DNA of 64,000 nucleotides from Diplolepis rosae (lineage: Eukaryota; Arthropoda; Insecta; Hymenoptera; Diplolepididae), in contig JAPYXD010000710.1 in NCBI GenBank assembly GCA_030998225.1, positions 20,868,001-20,932,000 of the forward strand. The letters run 5' to 3'. Both the position numbers and the translations under genes were made by a program. The notes beneath the pieces were generated by a model, which was not told where the DNA came from, did no database searches, and saw only the letters and a program-made list of their open reading frames with translations. Shown here piece after piece: positions 27,101-42,100 of this stretch (position 1 is its first letter; each line of letters begins with the position of its first letter).

Positions 27101-30100
27101 ATTTGGTTTGTATCAAAATTATAATTTTGTTTGCAAAGTGTCTATACTCAAGAAAATTACTTGATTGAATCTAAAAAAATAATTTTTTTTACGGACAACC
27201 GAATATTTAATTGGTTTGGTTAAATTTTTTGCTGATAAAATATAACAAATGCCTTGGATAATTCATCAAGAGTTTAATTGATGCAACTTAATATTTGACT
27301 CAGTCATAAAATATGCTACGAGAAAATAAACTAGAAAATTAATTTTATTAAAACAAACATCTGAACATTTTTAATTCATCAAATCATTTGATTAATTGGC
27401 TAATAATTAAATTATTTGTTTGATCCAAAGCTTAGTTAGTTTTTAAGAAATTAAACAAGTATAATTTGAGAATCGTTGCCATTGGTTTCTTAAAGCAATT
27501 GAGAACAATACTTTTTAATTGAATGGGTCCACACCTATTCAATTCTATTGCAATCAATTCATATTTTTTGTTTTGACTTCGGAAATTTTGCGAAAAAGCT
27601 CATTTTCACTCAAAATTAATTTATGTCACTTTATATTGTAATTGACTTTTATTGCAGCTTCTTAAATTTAATTTAAAATTAATAATCCTACTTTTTACTG
27701 AATTACTTAATTAAAATCATAAAATGATATTCAATTCTCGAATTCGCTTGAATAGTTTCCCAATTTCTTCTAATTAAGAATCACTTAGGAAAAACGTAAT
27801 AAAGAAAAAACTGGAAAGTTTGGAGTGCTTAATGTACCATGTAGGAATTTAAAAGCAAAAGAAAGCTTAAGGAATTCAAGATTGGAAAGCCTCTGTTATT
27901 CCGCGTTATTAGGCCCGTAAAGGAAGTAATGAATCGATACACATCTTTGCATTTTCCTCCGCATACATTTGCAAATAGATACATTTATACACCACCTTGT
28001 CTGGAATTTGATACACCACTTTAGCAAAAAAAGCTTAATTGAAGGTCGGGAGGTTTCAGTGAATCTTAACAAGCGATTGCATAAAACTGCCAGAAAAAGA
28101 CAGATAACGAGAGAGAGTGGAAAAAGAAAGCTTGCAAAGTATTTCAAAGCATTTTATGAATTTCATTGGAGAATTTTTAAAAAATGTGAGAACTCACCTT
28201 AAATACTTGCTGACGCATAATAATTGAGTTTCACAGACAAGAGGAGCTACTTCGTTTAAATCCTTTGCACTTAGGAAGAATATTTTAATTTTACTCGCTT
28301 AAGACCTCTCCTTACATTTAAATCTTTTATTTGGAGAACGTGCTAAGATGTTTTTCAAGTCGAGTGAAATATCTTAAATTTTGTATAATATATATTTTTT
28401 TCTACAGTCTTAAAGATATTTGTCTTATGATTTTATAAAATTGTGTGGAAAGATTTATTTAAATTTGTCAAATTAAAATATATTTTTAAAAATGCAGTTA
28501 CTTTTCAGTGAATATAGGAGAAAATTTTGAACTTTCAGTGGGAAAATGCTAAATATTCCGACTGGGTATTTATTTATAAACTTTACCCTTGGATATAATT
28601 AAAATTTCAGCTATTTAAAATATTTACCTTACACGGAGAAAAATAGTTGAAGTAATTTTACTCAACTCTGTCGATTAAACTTGGGACATAAGGACATTTG
28701 AACATCTATTAAATCCTAGTCGAGTAAAATAAATTTGATATATACCTAATTCACCCAAATTGAATAACAATAAGCGTTACATAGGGAATAGTAAGGAGTT
28801 GAGTAAAACGTTATCGACGACAGGGCACCAACATGCGTCAGTGGGTTAACATGAAATGTATAAGTATATCACCGACGCTTAAGGTGCTTCAAACCGTAGT
28901 TGGGTAAAATGAGCATCGGGCGTATTATTTCAACTGGCAATGGTATGCTTCTCTCAAATAAAAAAAAATTCTTACCTCGAGCCTACCAATAGTCATTCGG
29001 TACATTCATAAACAACTTACAAATACATTCACACCATTCAGACGTAGCCAATCACATTTCAAATTACAAATGCACTTAAACGTATAACCTTACATATATA
29101 AACCTAATAACAACACTTATATATAGTACGATACGCTTTCGTCGAATCACGCACACGCTTGCTTACAATGCTGAGATATAAAATTTGGAACATTCTTATA
29201 TAGTGACTGCATGAGTTATTCAGAGCTTGTGAGAGTAAGTGCCGTCAATAAAATTTTTTAGCCTTACTCAAGTAAAAATAAATCGACTTTTTTCATAAAT
29301 GATTAATAAAATATTTTTAAAAATTAATATAATTAATCAATTATTATAACTATGATTATTGATATATATGATATAATTATTAAATTACATTTAGTATACA
29401 TTTTTATTATAACGACGTATGAAGTTTAGTGAAACTAAATTTTCAAATGTACATTAAAAAATTGCATTATTATTAAGAAGTATCTTGTATAAAAACATTT
29501 AAAAGAAGGTTCTTTTATTTTCTGTGTTTTATATTTTCAAAATATGGATTTTACATTTGCGAATTCCAAATTATTATTCTGCCTGAGTAATTTATGTGAT
29601 ATTTCATATTTTATGTAATACACTTATCGACTTTTTTTTGTTTAAATTTTCATAATATCAATTTAATTTTAAGAATTTAAGTTTTTGAAATTAAAAATTT
29701 GTTATGTGTGCCCAAGGCGCAGATTGCTTTCATTCGTTCCTGCGTGAATAAATGTAGCTGTTGGAATAAATCTTGCGATTCACGGTTTACTCAACTCTCG
29801 ATTGAAGCGTAGAGTAGAATGAACGGAAAGCTCTACTATTTTTGTGATTTAATAAAAGATTGGTTTTTTATAGTTATACTACGAGTAATAATATATATAT
29901 TTAAAAATTTTTAATGCACGCTTTCATACTTCACCCTACACTTCTGAATTTTACTCAACTTTGATTCATTTTCGAACATTTAATATATCACAAATAAATA
30001 CAGTGATACTAAATAACTTCTAACTTGTCCTTATGTCCCAAATTTGATCGGAAGTTGAGTAAAATTACTTCAACTATTTTTCTCCGTGTATGATAAGCAT

Positions 30101-33100
30101 TTCTCGTGATACTTAAAATAACTCAATTACAATTATCATTATTTTTTGGAAGAACTTGTGATTAAATGTATGCAATAAAAACCGATTTACTTTGTTTTTT
30201 GTATACGTAAATTGATTTTGAAGAATTTCCATTCAGATTTTTTTTTATATTTGAAAGCTGAAGACTTTGAACACGTAATAAAGGTAATGTAATGGTTTTA
30301 TTGATCAAGTAATGTATTAAAGATGTAACATTTATAAAATTCTATTCAAGGTAACTAATAATATCTGTCTTTCAATTGATCTAGCATTTTGGATACCTCA
30401 GGTGGTTTATTCTGTCTTAGTGAGATCATCAAATTGAACTAGCCATAATGCGCAAGCTATTTAGTAGTTCATATTGATTTTACAAAGGACGAGATATCAA
30501 AGATTGTCCCTGAGTACCTAACAAGTAAGATAGCAAAGGTTGTCATTAACACCCAATCAGACTTTGATCAAGTCGCCTATTCTTGAGAAATTCTTTGAAG
30601 AGCATTCGTAACTTGTGATCATGAAAAGAACCATGTAATCTTAATGTCACTATTAAGCAATATGAACAGTAAAGTTACCAATTTGGAATTTCTTTTTTGA
30701 TATGTATATATATATTCTTTTTTAATTTTCAAGTATCCGATAATAAGTATTTTGTAGTGTAGCAATTTTTTCGTTTCTCGCGGTAAACAATATAGATATT
30801 GAAGAAGCTTCGATTTCAGTAGCGACTAGACATTCATTATAAAACTTGCCACAATTCCATCAGTATAGAGTAAACAATTGAACATTAGCTTACTGTATTC
30901 TTATGGTCTTTGCATTTGCATATTTGTAATTAATGTTTATATAATGCACTATATATTATTAATTGTAGGCGTAGTAGTTAATTAATTACGCAGCTATATG
31001 TTATATTGCAAGTTGATCAATACGCATTTTGCTTTCATACAAAGAGTGATTCAGTAATGCGAAAAGTGCTTCGTTTGCAGTCATAAAAGCTAGCTAGAAA
31101 TTTTCGTCGCTCTTTTATTTATTCGTCTTTTTTTGCGGTTAAACTGGTCTGGCCAAATCCGGTCCTATTTGCATAGTATAATGAGGAGTTTGCGAATCAC
31201 ATACAGGTTTACTCAGGTAAACCCATTTCAATTGGTGAGCAAACACCTTCAAATGATTTCACTTATGCGATTGTCAACATGTAAATGCCCAACATAACAT
31301 AAAACTGATTTAAAATGTAGCCAGTGTAAATAGAAGGATTACTTTCCATTAAATTCGCAGAGAAGTTCTAAAATTACATCGCCTACTATAAAATCTCTGC
31401 AAAAATGGCTTTAATGTGATTTAATTCTGTTCCATTATTGTGGAATTATATATTATAGGCCAATACTGTGCTAGTATTTCAAGTACTTCTAACCTCATTT
31501 GTATTGAGACTGACAATAAATATTTTTATCAATAAATTACTTCAATCAGCCTGAAATTCAATCTCACTCGATAGACCCAGAAAAAAAAATCATCATAATA
31601 ATTCACCGTATTGAAAAGAATCAATAAAAAATATCTCCACCTAAAAAATTGTCTTTGATCTTGAATGGCTTAATGATTTAAAATTTGAATAAAGACTTTC
31701 CAAACAGTGTAGAAACGTTAATCATTGGATAGTATCGAAAATTATCGATTTATTTGATACCCAGTGAAACGTCAGTTGATGCCAGGAACATTCAATCAAT
31801 AATCAATTTCGTGGTTTTCGAATACTGGGAGGATCAGTCAAAATATTTCCGAGGAGTGGTTGAATTAATAGATTTTAATGGATGGGATCATTATTAATAA
31901 CGACTATCGAAAATGTAAAGTTGAAGGCAGATGTACCATAGTTTGAAGCAAGAGACTGCACATCAAAAGGTTACATACATCTCACGCATTCAGACATGAG
32001 AACAGTTTCCAACTGTCCATGTAGTGGGTACTTTAGACCCACAGTTACCATAGTTCAATCCAATGTCGTTAATCTGTGATATTGGGAGCGGTAGAACTGC
32101 CCTTTCCCGCAGACTTAACACAACCTCGAACTAGAAACTCTAGAGCCTTCAAAGGCAACCTCTTGTGCCACAAATCGAATTGACAATGCTACTGCATTAA
32201 CTGAGTACATTATTCTAAGAGCAACACTGTATCCCGCAGGATCCAAGGCACACAAACGTCTGCTAACATCACTCCAGTCATGCAGGCGAGAACTCTCTTG
32301 TCTCTGAGAGGAAACATTAATATCTACTTAAGTTGTCTGCTAAATTAATCACATTTTTTATCGTTGATAATTAAACAACCAAATGTTCGACCTTTACTGC
32401 TCAACAATTTTTTTGAGGTTATATGTACTGTTAAAATTTTACTTTTATTGGCTTTGGGTCAGTTTTCAAAATACAATTATTAGACAACTGAGGAGGGCCG
32501 CCATTTTTGGAGGAAACGTTTGCCCTTACTTTATTGATACGAGTGTTTAATTATTGCATTTTAAAAACTGAGCGAATGCAAATAAAATTCTAAGAATTTT
32601 AATCTTGCACACACAAAAAAGTCTACACGGATAGAAATTTGATGGTTGAAAGTACCATTTTTGACGGTAAATCAGAACCATTAGGAATTTCTGTCAGTCC
32701 TAAAAATATGCTACGTAATATAACACGTTTCGGGAAATATCACCATGAATGATGGTAAAAATTAAAAATTCATATGCCAATTTTTTTTTGGACAAAATAT
32801 ACCTTTAAAGACGCGTATGCATATCTTTCGCGTTTACATTGCAAGACATTCCATAGGTTGAAATATTACTTTCACGCATTTACGGAATATTATAATCGTA
32901 ACGTTCGAGAAAGTTCCCATCAGAGTTCAAGCGTTGGAATCGTACACTGTAAAAAATATCGGTAAATTTTCCAACTATGTATTAGGAAATTTTTCCTGAA
33001 TCCTTAGAAAGCATAGATTTTCCTACAGAAAGTGGAAATATTTTATAGGTTTGAGGAAAATTGACCGAATTTTCGGACTTATTTTCGAACTATTAGGAAA

Positions 33101-36100
33101 TATATCAAAAAGGTGAGAACATTTCACAAATCTCCTAAGTTGTAGGAAATTTTTCCCATGAAAAGTGGAAATTATTCCACAAAAACGGAAATTTGTTCAC
33201 TTTTTTTGGATCTTTTTCCACTTAAATTATGAAATATATCAATTTTTCCTAATAAACTGGATATTTCTCCGACCAAACAGTAGGAACTATTTCCAGTTCT
33301 ATGTCGGAAATATTTCCGACCCATTTTTTTTTCAGTGTAGATGGTACTTTTTCTCCTCCTTAAAAGCGCGTCGACTAATCAGCGAACAGAAGACATAATA
33401 CAACTTCCAAAATTTCAAACCGCAATTGCGAGAGTATAGTCTAGTAGCGTTAGTTGTAGGACGTAGGTTCGATTCCTCCTCGGTCGGATCCATTTAGGTA
33501 GGTTTTTTTCGGCTAAAATGTTTGCCACTTGACAAATAAATGAAGGGAATCGACAAGGAGCAATGAAGATCAACAGTGGCACTACGAAATTATGGGATGA
33601 CAAAATGTTTTTTCTTCAATTTGGAATTATTACCATCAGAGATGGTAAAATCCTCTTTCATTGATTTGACTTTCTAAGCCCTACTGTAGTCGAAATATGA
33701 GAATGCTCGAAAGTGAAACGTACCCATCATAGATAGTAAAAATTTGCCTCAATGCTTCCATTTTTACGACAGACAGCGAGTAATCATTGACATAATAAAC
33801 TTTACCATTATGATGGGACTTTTTCACAAGTTTTTTCAATAGTTCTGGTTTACTCTCTAAAATATTACTTCTTCTCACGAAAAGTAATACATTTAGCCAT
33901 CAAATTTCTTTCCGTGCATGCAGTTAAAACAACCGGAATTCCGGTAAAGCAATACTTAACATTATTTTCCGGTTTTTTTTAACTGGACTTTTTTTGGAGT
34001 GTGGGTTGAGAAAAATGCTACTCTCTAAATCTGTATCAGTCAAAATCTACTGATTATCAGTGAAATTTGACTGATTCAAATAGTTAAATAGAGGTTACTG
34101 CTAAACAGTCAAATTTCACTGATTACTTCAATGAAAAGTAACTGATTTAACGGTGGAAAATATTGTTTTCACTAATTAAACAGTGAAAAGGCAAATCACT
34201 GATTCAATCAGTGAAAATTTGACTGATTCAGATTTAGAGAGTAGTGACATGAATACCAACATATTCCACAATACCATTTTACATCCCAATTTCCTAGTAA
34301 TAATATTTTAGAAATTTATACCAAATGGTTAAGGAATATTATATATCAAATATCAAATTACTTTTTCTACTAGTGGGTCAAAAAATAGATTTGTTTGTCC
34401 CGCAGAGTAAAATAAAATGCAATTTATTAATTTTTATTGAATTGCATTTTATGCATATCCATTTTTTACCCTCCAGTAGAAAAAAAATTGTGTGCAACAC
34501 GGGAAAAACATTTATTTTCTCTAGTTGCACAATATATTGTGTAACATTTTCTCCTAAGAAAATTGTATGTAATGTGCAGAGTTTAAAAAGTAAATTTTTC
34601 GAATTTTTTGGATAGCTTTTTACAACGCAAAATCAACTTATCATTTTTTATATTTAAAGGTCATTTGTATTTATTTATATAATTGATCAGCCAACAAGAA
34701 AAAAACTTTTGATTGATTCTAGACAAGTGATTAAACATTTGTTTTTTACTAAATAAATTTGCAAAATTTAATTAGTTCATAAATCTAATGAATTTAATTA
34801 GTAAATAAATTTATTGAAAAGAATTTATTATTTATATTTTATTTATTTATATTTATTGAAAAGAACCGTTATCTAGATTTACCTACCGCGTGTAAAAATG
34901 TTAATTGAGCACCTTATATAGTCACGACTAATGAGCCGATTCGATCGGAATAGGTTGCGCACGTGCTTTGTTCCTAAAGAAAAGAAATCAGAAGGTGAAC
35001 TTTTAAAAAAAAGTGCATCAATAATTTATTCCGAATCAGCCACGTTTAAGAGTCTTAAAATATTCTGTGAATTACTTTCGAACAATTTCTACTAAAGTTG
35101 CAGATTGTCAAATAGAGTAATGAAGTGAACAAATATAATATTGATATTCAGTATAAATTATACAGTTAAACATAAATTGGTAATTTCTAAGGAATATAAA
35201 ATCCTTCCTCACCAAGTATACAAACATTAATATTTTTACGCTCATGAAAAATAAAATCTGCAACCCTGGAAGAGTTGTTTCGAACGTCCGCCCAGGTGGA
35301 AAAGTCGGATTAATGCCAGTATTTACAAACGGCAGAGTACCGCGCCAGTTGTAAACAAGGAGCAATGGCTGTACTGGATAGTTGGTACCGGGCCGAGGGT
35401 TGGCGCGGTACTGGCATAGTACAGCCCCAGTCCTGAGACCAAGTATCGGCTAACAACCGACTTCGAAGTAATGCCAGTACTGAACCATGGCATGGTACCG
35501 ATGTCCTGTACCGCGCCAGTACCGATGGGCAACTTCCAGCGAAGTTGTCTTTCGGAGCCGCGCCGGTGGTAAGCCGCGCTTATGCCAACACTATGCCAGC
35601 ACCACGCCAGTATTGCAAATCCTTCTGCGGTACTGGTACGGTAGTAAGCCGGTTGTAAATTTCCATCTGGGCGTTGCAGTTTTTAGTGGCAAAAGGTTCA
35701 TGCAATTATAAAGACATCAACCTGACAAAAAAAACACTCTTATAGCCCCAGGTGATCCTCAATGAATTTTCATTGTTGCATGATTATAGTATGCCACAGG
35801 CACATTGGATAAAGCATAGTTTTATTTTCAGATACTCAACTCTGTTTCAAAAATTTTCGTAAATTTAAGTCATTTTTAATTTTTCAATTCGGTAATTTCA
35901 AATTTCAGTATGAAGATTTAATGATAGTGGAATGATAAATGAATAAGGGAATAATGAAGTCTTAAAGTCAGAGAAAATATTCATAAATTGAAACCAATAT
36001 ACCTGTAATTTACTACATACACATATCAATATTTTGAATTACAATTGAAAAGTATTGATATTCGAATTACAATTAAATAACATTATCACTCTCTAAATCT

Positions 36101-39100
36101 GAATCAGTCAAATTTTCACTGATTGAATCAGTGATTTGCTTTTTCACTGTTAAATCAGTGAAAAAAAATATTTTTTCCACTGAAATAATCAGTGAAATTT
36201 GACTGATTTACAGTAACCTCTTTTTAGCTATTTGAATCAGTCGAATTTCACTGATAATTAGTAGATTTTGACTGATTCAAATTTAGAGAGCAGCATCATA
36301 ATTCTATTATATTTGATTTAGATAATTTTGATCTGTCAAATGAAATGTTTTTAAAAATAGGTTGCTTATCTTCCATTTTCTCGAACATTTCGGGTATTTA
36401 TCTTACAAAATGTATTAGTCCTAAAAAGTTCGACAAATTTTGAGCTAATGTTCAATACGTTATTACCAAACCTGTAATAACGATTATTTTGACGTATATT
36501 TAACGATAAATGATCAAACTTTGTTATATTATTGCCAATATAAGGTGTATATATATAATTTCTTCCCATTCGTCTAGTGTTTCTAAATAATTTTTACAGA
36601 ATAGATATAAATAAAGAAAACGAAATGGAAAAAATGATATTGCAAATCTGTCGAATCGCGTGCTCTCGGCATAGGTGCATCTCTTTTTTTCCGCGTTAGA
36701 TCGATTTATCTCTTATCAGTATCGGTGCGCTTGAACGCAGTTAAAGAAATTCCCATCCTGACCGCAGTTTTAGATTAAAAAATCTCAAAATATATTTAAA
36801 AACTGCCTGAAAGCCTGCTGAACAACTTTCTTGCTGAAAGTTCTCTCAACTCTAAGCTTCCTCGCATACTTTTTTTCTTTGAAGATGAAAAATGAGAATT
36901 TTGTCAGCCGCAACTGTTATAATAAAAATTATTAACAAATTGAGAGCTTTGTCATGTTGAACATAACCATCTGAAGCTCTAGGGTTTTTTGAGTCTGTTG
37001 ATAAAATTTCAGACTATTCCGGACATATTTGTACGAAAAACAGCGAGTTAATTGTGAAAAATCGATTGATTTCGTACATTTAAAAAATACGGTTTTCTTC
37101 GATTATTAAAAAAACTAGAGTTCTGACACAAAAATTTATGGGAGAAAAAATATGTGTAATGACATTTAACATGTATTATCACACTTTTTAAATCATTTTT
37201 CGGAATTTTTTATTTAAATGAAAAAAAAAGTTCGCGCATTGCTGTATCCCCTCTTTTGCCTACTAGGCCACGCGCTCCATCGGTTATGGAATCCAAAGCC
37301 TGAATTGTGACGCAAGCGAACAAAGTGCATGAATCCAACTTTGCTATTTCTTTTTATTTTAATTTAAAGTTATCACAGAAAAATGAATATATTCACGTAC
37401 TTTTGATTTTAAAAAAAATTTCTGGATACATTTTTCATCCAATATGAGTATATAGTGTATTTTACACATCTTTGATAAATAATTTCGATTTTCAAACCTT
37501 AAATCTCATTTAAATCCTGTTATGCCTGACTTTTTTTAGGGAGATTATAAACACGGTCAGTGTTGGATACGGAGTATGAAGGGTCATAAAAGGCTACCCG
37601 CTGAAGTGCCAAGATTAGTTAATAACCAAATAGTTTCAATTGATGAAACGATGATTCATTTCAAAGGAAGATCCACCATGAAATAATATAACCTAATTGA
37701 GGAAAAAACAAAAGAACGAAAAACTATCTTCGCGGTGCGAAATAAAATTATATCCCCTTATTGGTCCTAGCCCTTCAATTTTGCATAACGTAAGATGCTT
37801 AACTAACGACTGATAATTTTTTCGCACACTATATGATCGAATGTATGGTGACGTGAGATGCTCGATACAAGAGATCTCAATATTGTATCAATTTTTTTTT
37901 AATTTGGAATCAGCGACCCGAAAATCTCCCAGATTCCGAGTTTCATGCAAATTAAGTTATATTTTACGATTTCAGCTTGCCATATTGGATCAGCCATATT
38001 GAATTTTTGAAGTTTGACTTCTAATTCGAAATCAATGACCTAAAAAATTCCAAGATACCGAGTTTTATGCAAGTCAGATTGAATTTTGCAATTACGATCC
38101 ACCATATTGAATCCAGCACCTTGGATTTTGGAAAATTTCCCACGCAGAGAAAAAATCAGTAAAATTTACAGGAAGTTCGGTACTTATTTGGACAACATGA
38201 CTTTTCAGTAAATTTTACCAGAAGTTGAGTTCAATTAACAGATTTTCTATACGTTTCACTCAGCGTCCGGTAAAATCTACTGAATACGAAAAAATCCGAA
38301 TTAAGTTGATTGTACTGTACGCTAAGTGAATTGTACAGAAAATATGTTGATTGAACTCAACTTCTGGTAAAATTCACTGAAAAGTCATGTTGTCCAAATA
38401 AGTACCGAACTTCCTGTAAATTTTACTGATCTTTTTTCTGCGTGCAGAATATGACTTCATATTTGCATTACACGAAAGTGTTTACGTAAATTAAAAAGGA
38501 AATAACGTGTTTTCAGAAACGGTTGTTTAACTAAAAAATGCACGGAATTTGAAAGATATTTTAATATAATCAAAGAGTTTTGACGAATTTTCCACTATTA
38601 TTAAATTTTTCATTTTAAAAAATTCCATTTATTTATTCACATCTTATTAATCTCACTTAGAGTTATTTAAGAAAGGATTTTTCGTGAAGTTTTTTCACAT
38701 TTTAAGCATCTTTCCACGCCATCTATGTTGTGGAATTTGCTGAGGCGACAGTTTCGATGTAAACTTTGAAGTGAGAGGCGACAAAGTACCGGCTCAGCGT
38801 CGACTCATGTCAGCCCTTATCTTAATGTCAAGAAAGCCACCGTGCAAGTTTTGTTTCACCTGAGAACATCTAGCAAACGTATTAAGTCGAATATTCAGAG
38901 GTATTTTACTTACATATGTATGCATCACATTACATGCGTAGGATTATACATCGCGTGGATAACTTACGAGCCTGGAAAAGGCATAATTATTTGCCATTTA
39001 CCGCCATTTAAGTCACTGCTCACACTACCCACATGATGTTACACCTGTATGGGCAAGAAAAAATATACTGATTTCTATATATAAGCCAACCCTCATAAAT

Positions 39101-42100
39101 GCCACTTGTTATCTTCAAAAGTCTTTCCCTCAATATTGTACATTAGAGGAAAAGTTAATTGTTTCTCTACGTTAATCATCGAATCATAAATATTTATTTC
39201 CGAATCTTTATACCCTATTTGGAATGTTGTTCAGATTAAAATTATCGCGCAAGATACTTAGTATTTCCGGTCAAAAATGTACAAAAGCTATTTATCTAAT
39301 CTTACAATGACTATTGCCTTCATCGTCATTTGCATAATTATAATTACTTCTAGTTTACTGTTAGACATTTTTTCCTTAACTTTACAAAAACTGTGTGGAA
39401 AGTTTTATTTAGTAACACTTCTTAATAACGAAAGAATTTTTTTAACTTTTCAGTTACAAATTTTACGTTCTGAATAACTAAAGTTTAATTTGAAACCATT
39501 TATTTAGTTATATTTGTGACTGAAAATTCTGTTATTTTTTTGTCACTGATTCTGAATCGATTATAAGTATGGAAAATCATTGATTCTTCTAGTGAACGAC
39601 ATTTTTATTTCGCCCTTTGAATGTCTACATTAATTGAGATATCTAGTTAAAACCTTGAGCAATTAAGTAAAAGACAGTAAAGAACGTATATCTGGTCAGA
39701 AATTTTTATATTTATGAAAAAAATATTGGAAATTGTTTTTTCATAATTATATATATTTAGGAGTAGATAAACGTTCCTTAGTCCTTTTTACCTAATTACT
39801 CGATGTTTCAAGTCGATAGCTTGTTTAATGTGGGAATGCGAAAGACGAAAAAAAGTGTCGGTAAGGTAGGAATCGGCTAAGTCATGCATGGCCCGGACAT
39901 ACAAATTCTAAAATATGTTTGATATTTGTGTTTTATTAACACATCATATTTTTTATGCAAAATATATTTGAATATATTTTCATTTTTTATACTCAGAATC
40001 TATAATAATTATATGAAAGTTTTGAGTATCATGAAAAGTAAAAGGTTTGCGCCTGTTGCCAGGCAACTAAACTTGTTGCCAGGTATAATGAGATGTTTGA
40101 CTGAAGAGATTAATAACCCTGATGCACTTTAGCTTGATTTCGTCTTACGTGGGCGCTCAATAGCGTAATTGGTTACCATCCAAACACATTGCTGTTCACA
40201 CCATTATTGATCTGCAGTGTATTTCATTTAAAACGCCCATTTCTACTTCGTTCGGTTGAGTATTCGGTTCTTGAGCGAGCAATTTTCTTTTGATGTATCG
40301 CTTATATTCCTTCAATTATTATTATAATTTGTGAGGGTAGAAAATACACATCCCAACCATTTCCAAGCAATTATGAAAACAAACGTTCTAAATGGCCTCA
40401 TTTTAGATGCTGTGATATTGTTTGATCTAAGTTTTCAGGAAACTCAATTACTTTCACTATTAGACATGTTCTGGAATTTACCAAATGTCCCTGAATTTTT
40501 GGGCCCATATTACATGTTATTATTATTAATAATTATTGAACAAAACATAATATTGACAAAATCGTCCATTAACCGAAAGACACTAGTCCTTAGAATTAGT
40601 GTACCAAATATCAAGTCGTTTCGTTAATTATATCACGAGATATCGTGTCTACCGATTTGAAAAACATATTTTTTTAGAAAAACGCGTTTAAAGTTTCGGT
40701 ACTACACTGTTAGAAATTCCTACCGTAATTTCCCGTAACACGTAACTGAAGTTTTATTTAGTCACAATTTCATAAAAATAATATAGAATTTCAGAAAATT
40801 CAGTTACTTTCTAGCAAATTTAAGAAACAATTTTTTCATTTTCAGTTACAGTGTTGAATATTCTGATATTTGTATCTGGAAATTCTGAAACTTGTAGCAG
40901 GAATAATTTTATGTTTTAGGTAACTAAAGTTTTATGCAGTTACATGTATCTCAAATTTTTTTATAGTTTCGTAATTTTATGATAAATTTTATGAAAATTC
41001 TGTTACAGTTTGGTAGTTTTAAGATACATTTTATGAAAATTCAGTTGAGTTTCATAACATTAAAGCAAAATTTCAGAAAATTCAGTACATTTTTCGCAAT
41101 TTTAAGATACCTTAATTTAAAAAAATCAGAAATATCGTCAAATTTTACGTTACCTCTGTAACATAAAAGCTTTGTAAGTTTCCGAACATTTCTAACAGTA
41201 TATAAAAAATTATTTAAGCTTCTCCCCCTTAATCTGCCATTCTTGCCTAATAAAGAGGACCTTTTGTCCCTTATTCTAGAAGGTTCAAAGGATTTTTTAA
41301 GCCATTAAAAAAATGATTTTTTCAAAATTTCACAGTGGTCTAACCCCTTAAGTTACAAGGGTAACGTGCATTTTTTTCTGTTCCGCGTTTTAGAATTTTT
41401 AGAAATTTTATTTTGGTTTATTCATTTTCGGTTAAGTACATATGAGAGATACCTATAATTTTATTTTTTTAACTAAGGCTATATTTACTAATGAAAATAT
41501 GGTAAAATCTACAAAAAATATCATGGCCCATGGTAAACATTATTATTTCAACTAAAATGTGAGTGTAGGCGTAATTTAAATGTGTAATAACGTCATGTAA
41601 TGTTTATTAGTAATAACATTGAGAGTATGACGAAGGTAAGCACCGTAAATGTAGAGAGTACTGAATTGTGTTGCAAGGGAATAGAAATTGTAACCCATAC
41701 GTATATTCTATCTATTCACTCATAGTTGATGAAATGGGTAACGTGTTCTGAATTCTATAATTCGCAGTATGCAGCTATTAAAAATTCAACATATATATTC
41801 CCAAAAAGGATATAAAGTTTCAAACGCACAAATTTAAATTCTGTTAATTAAAACTGGTTTATTTTAGGAGGACTTATGAACACGGCAATATAATCTCATT
41901 AACAAAAAATTATGGATACCTATTCAAATTTCAAAAATTCTTTTTTTAATTTTTTTTCTTCTTATTTTGGTATTTATAATTCATTCCGTCATTGACATTT
42001 TATGCGTTGTAAAAGTAACGATGAATTATATGCAACAAGAAATAAAAATAGTTTTTTCGTTAAAAATATGTATACATATGTCTGTAGCAGAATCTTTTCT

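Larger units (their letters stand above)
32626..33916. mobile_element. Inverted-repeat element with CACGGATAGAAATTTGATGG ends
   Basis: The left tip at 32626 is inverted at about 33897-33916 (CCATCAAATTTCTTTCCGTG). The left flank is TA and the right flank CA. TACCATC/GATGGTA motifs recur near 32657, 32742, 33338, 33632, 33722 and 33803. The element holds a second inverted-repeat element and a SINE, so only part of its 1291 bp is its own. Confidence 0.82.

Noticed and set aside
35323..35711. Small genes on both strands
   Set aside because: Both frames are translations of the GTACCGCGCCAGTAC-type palindromic repeats of a MITE.
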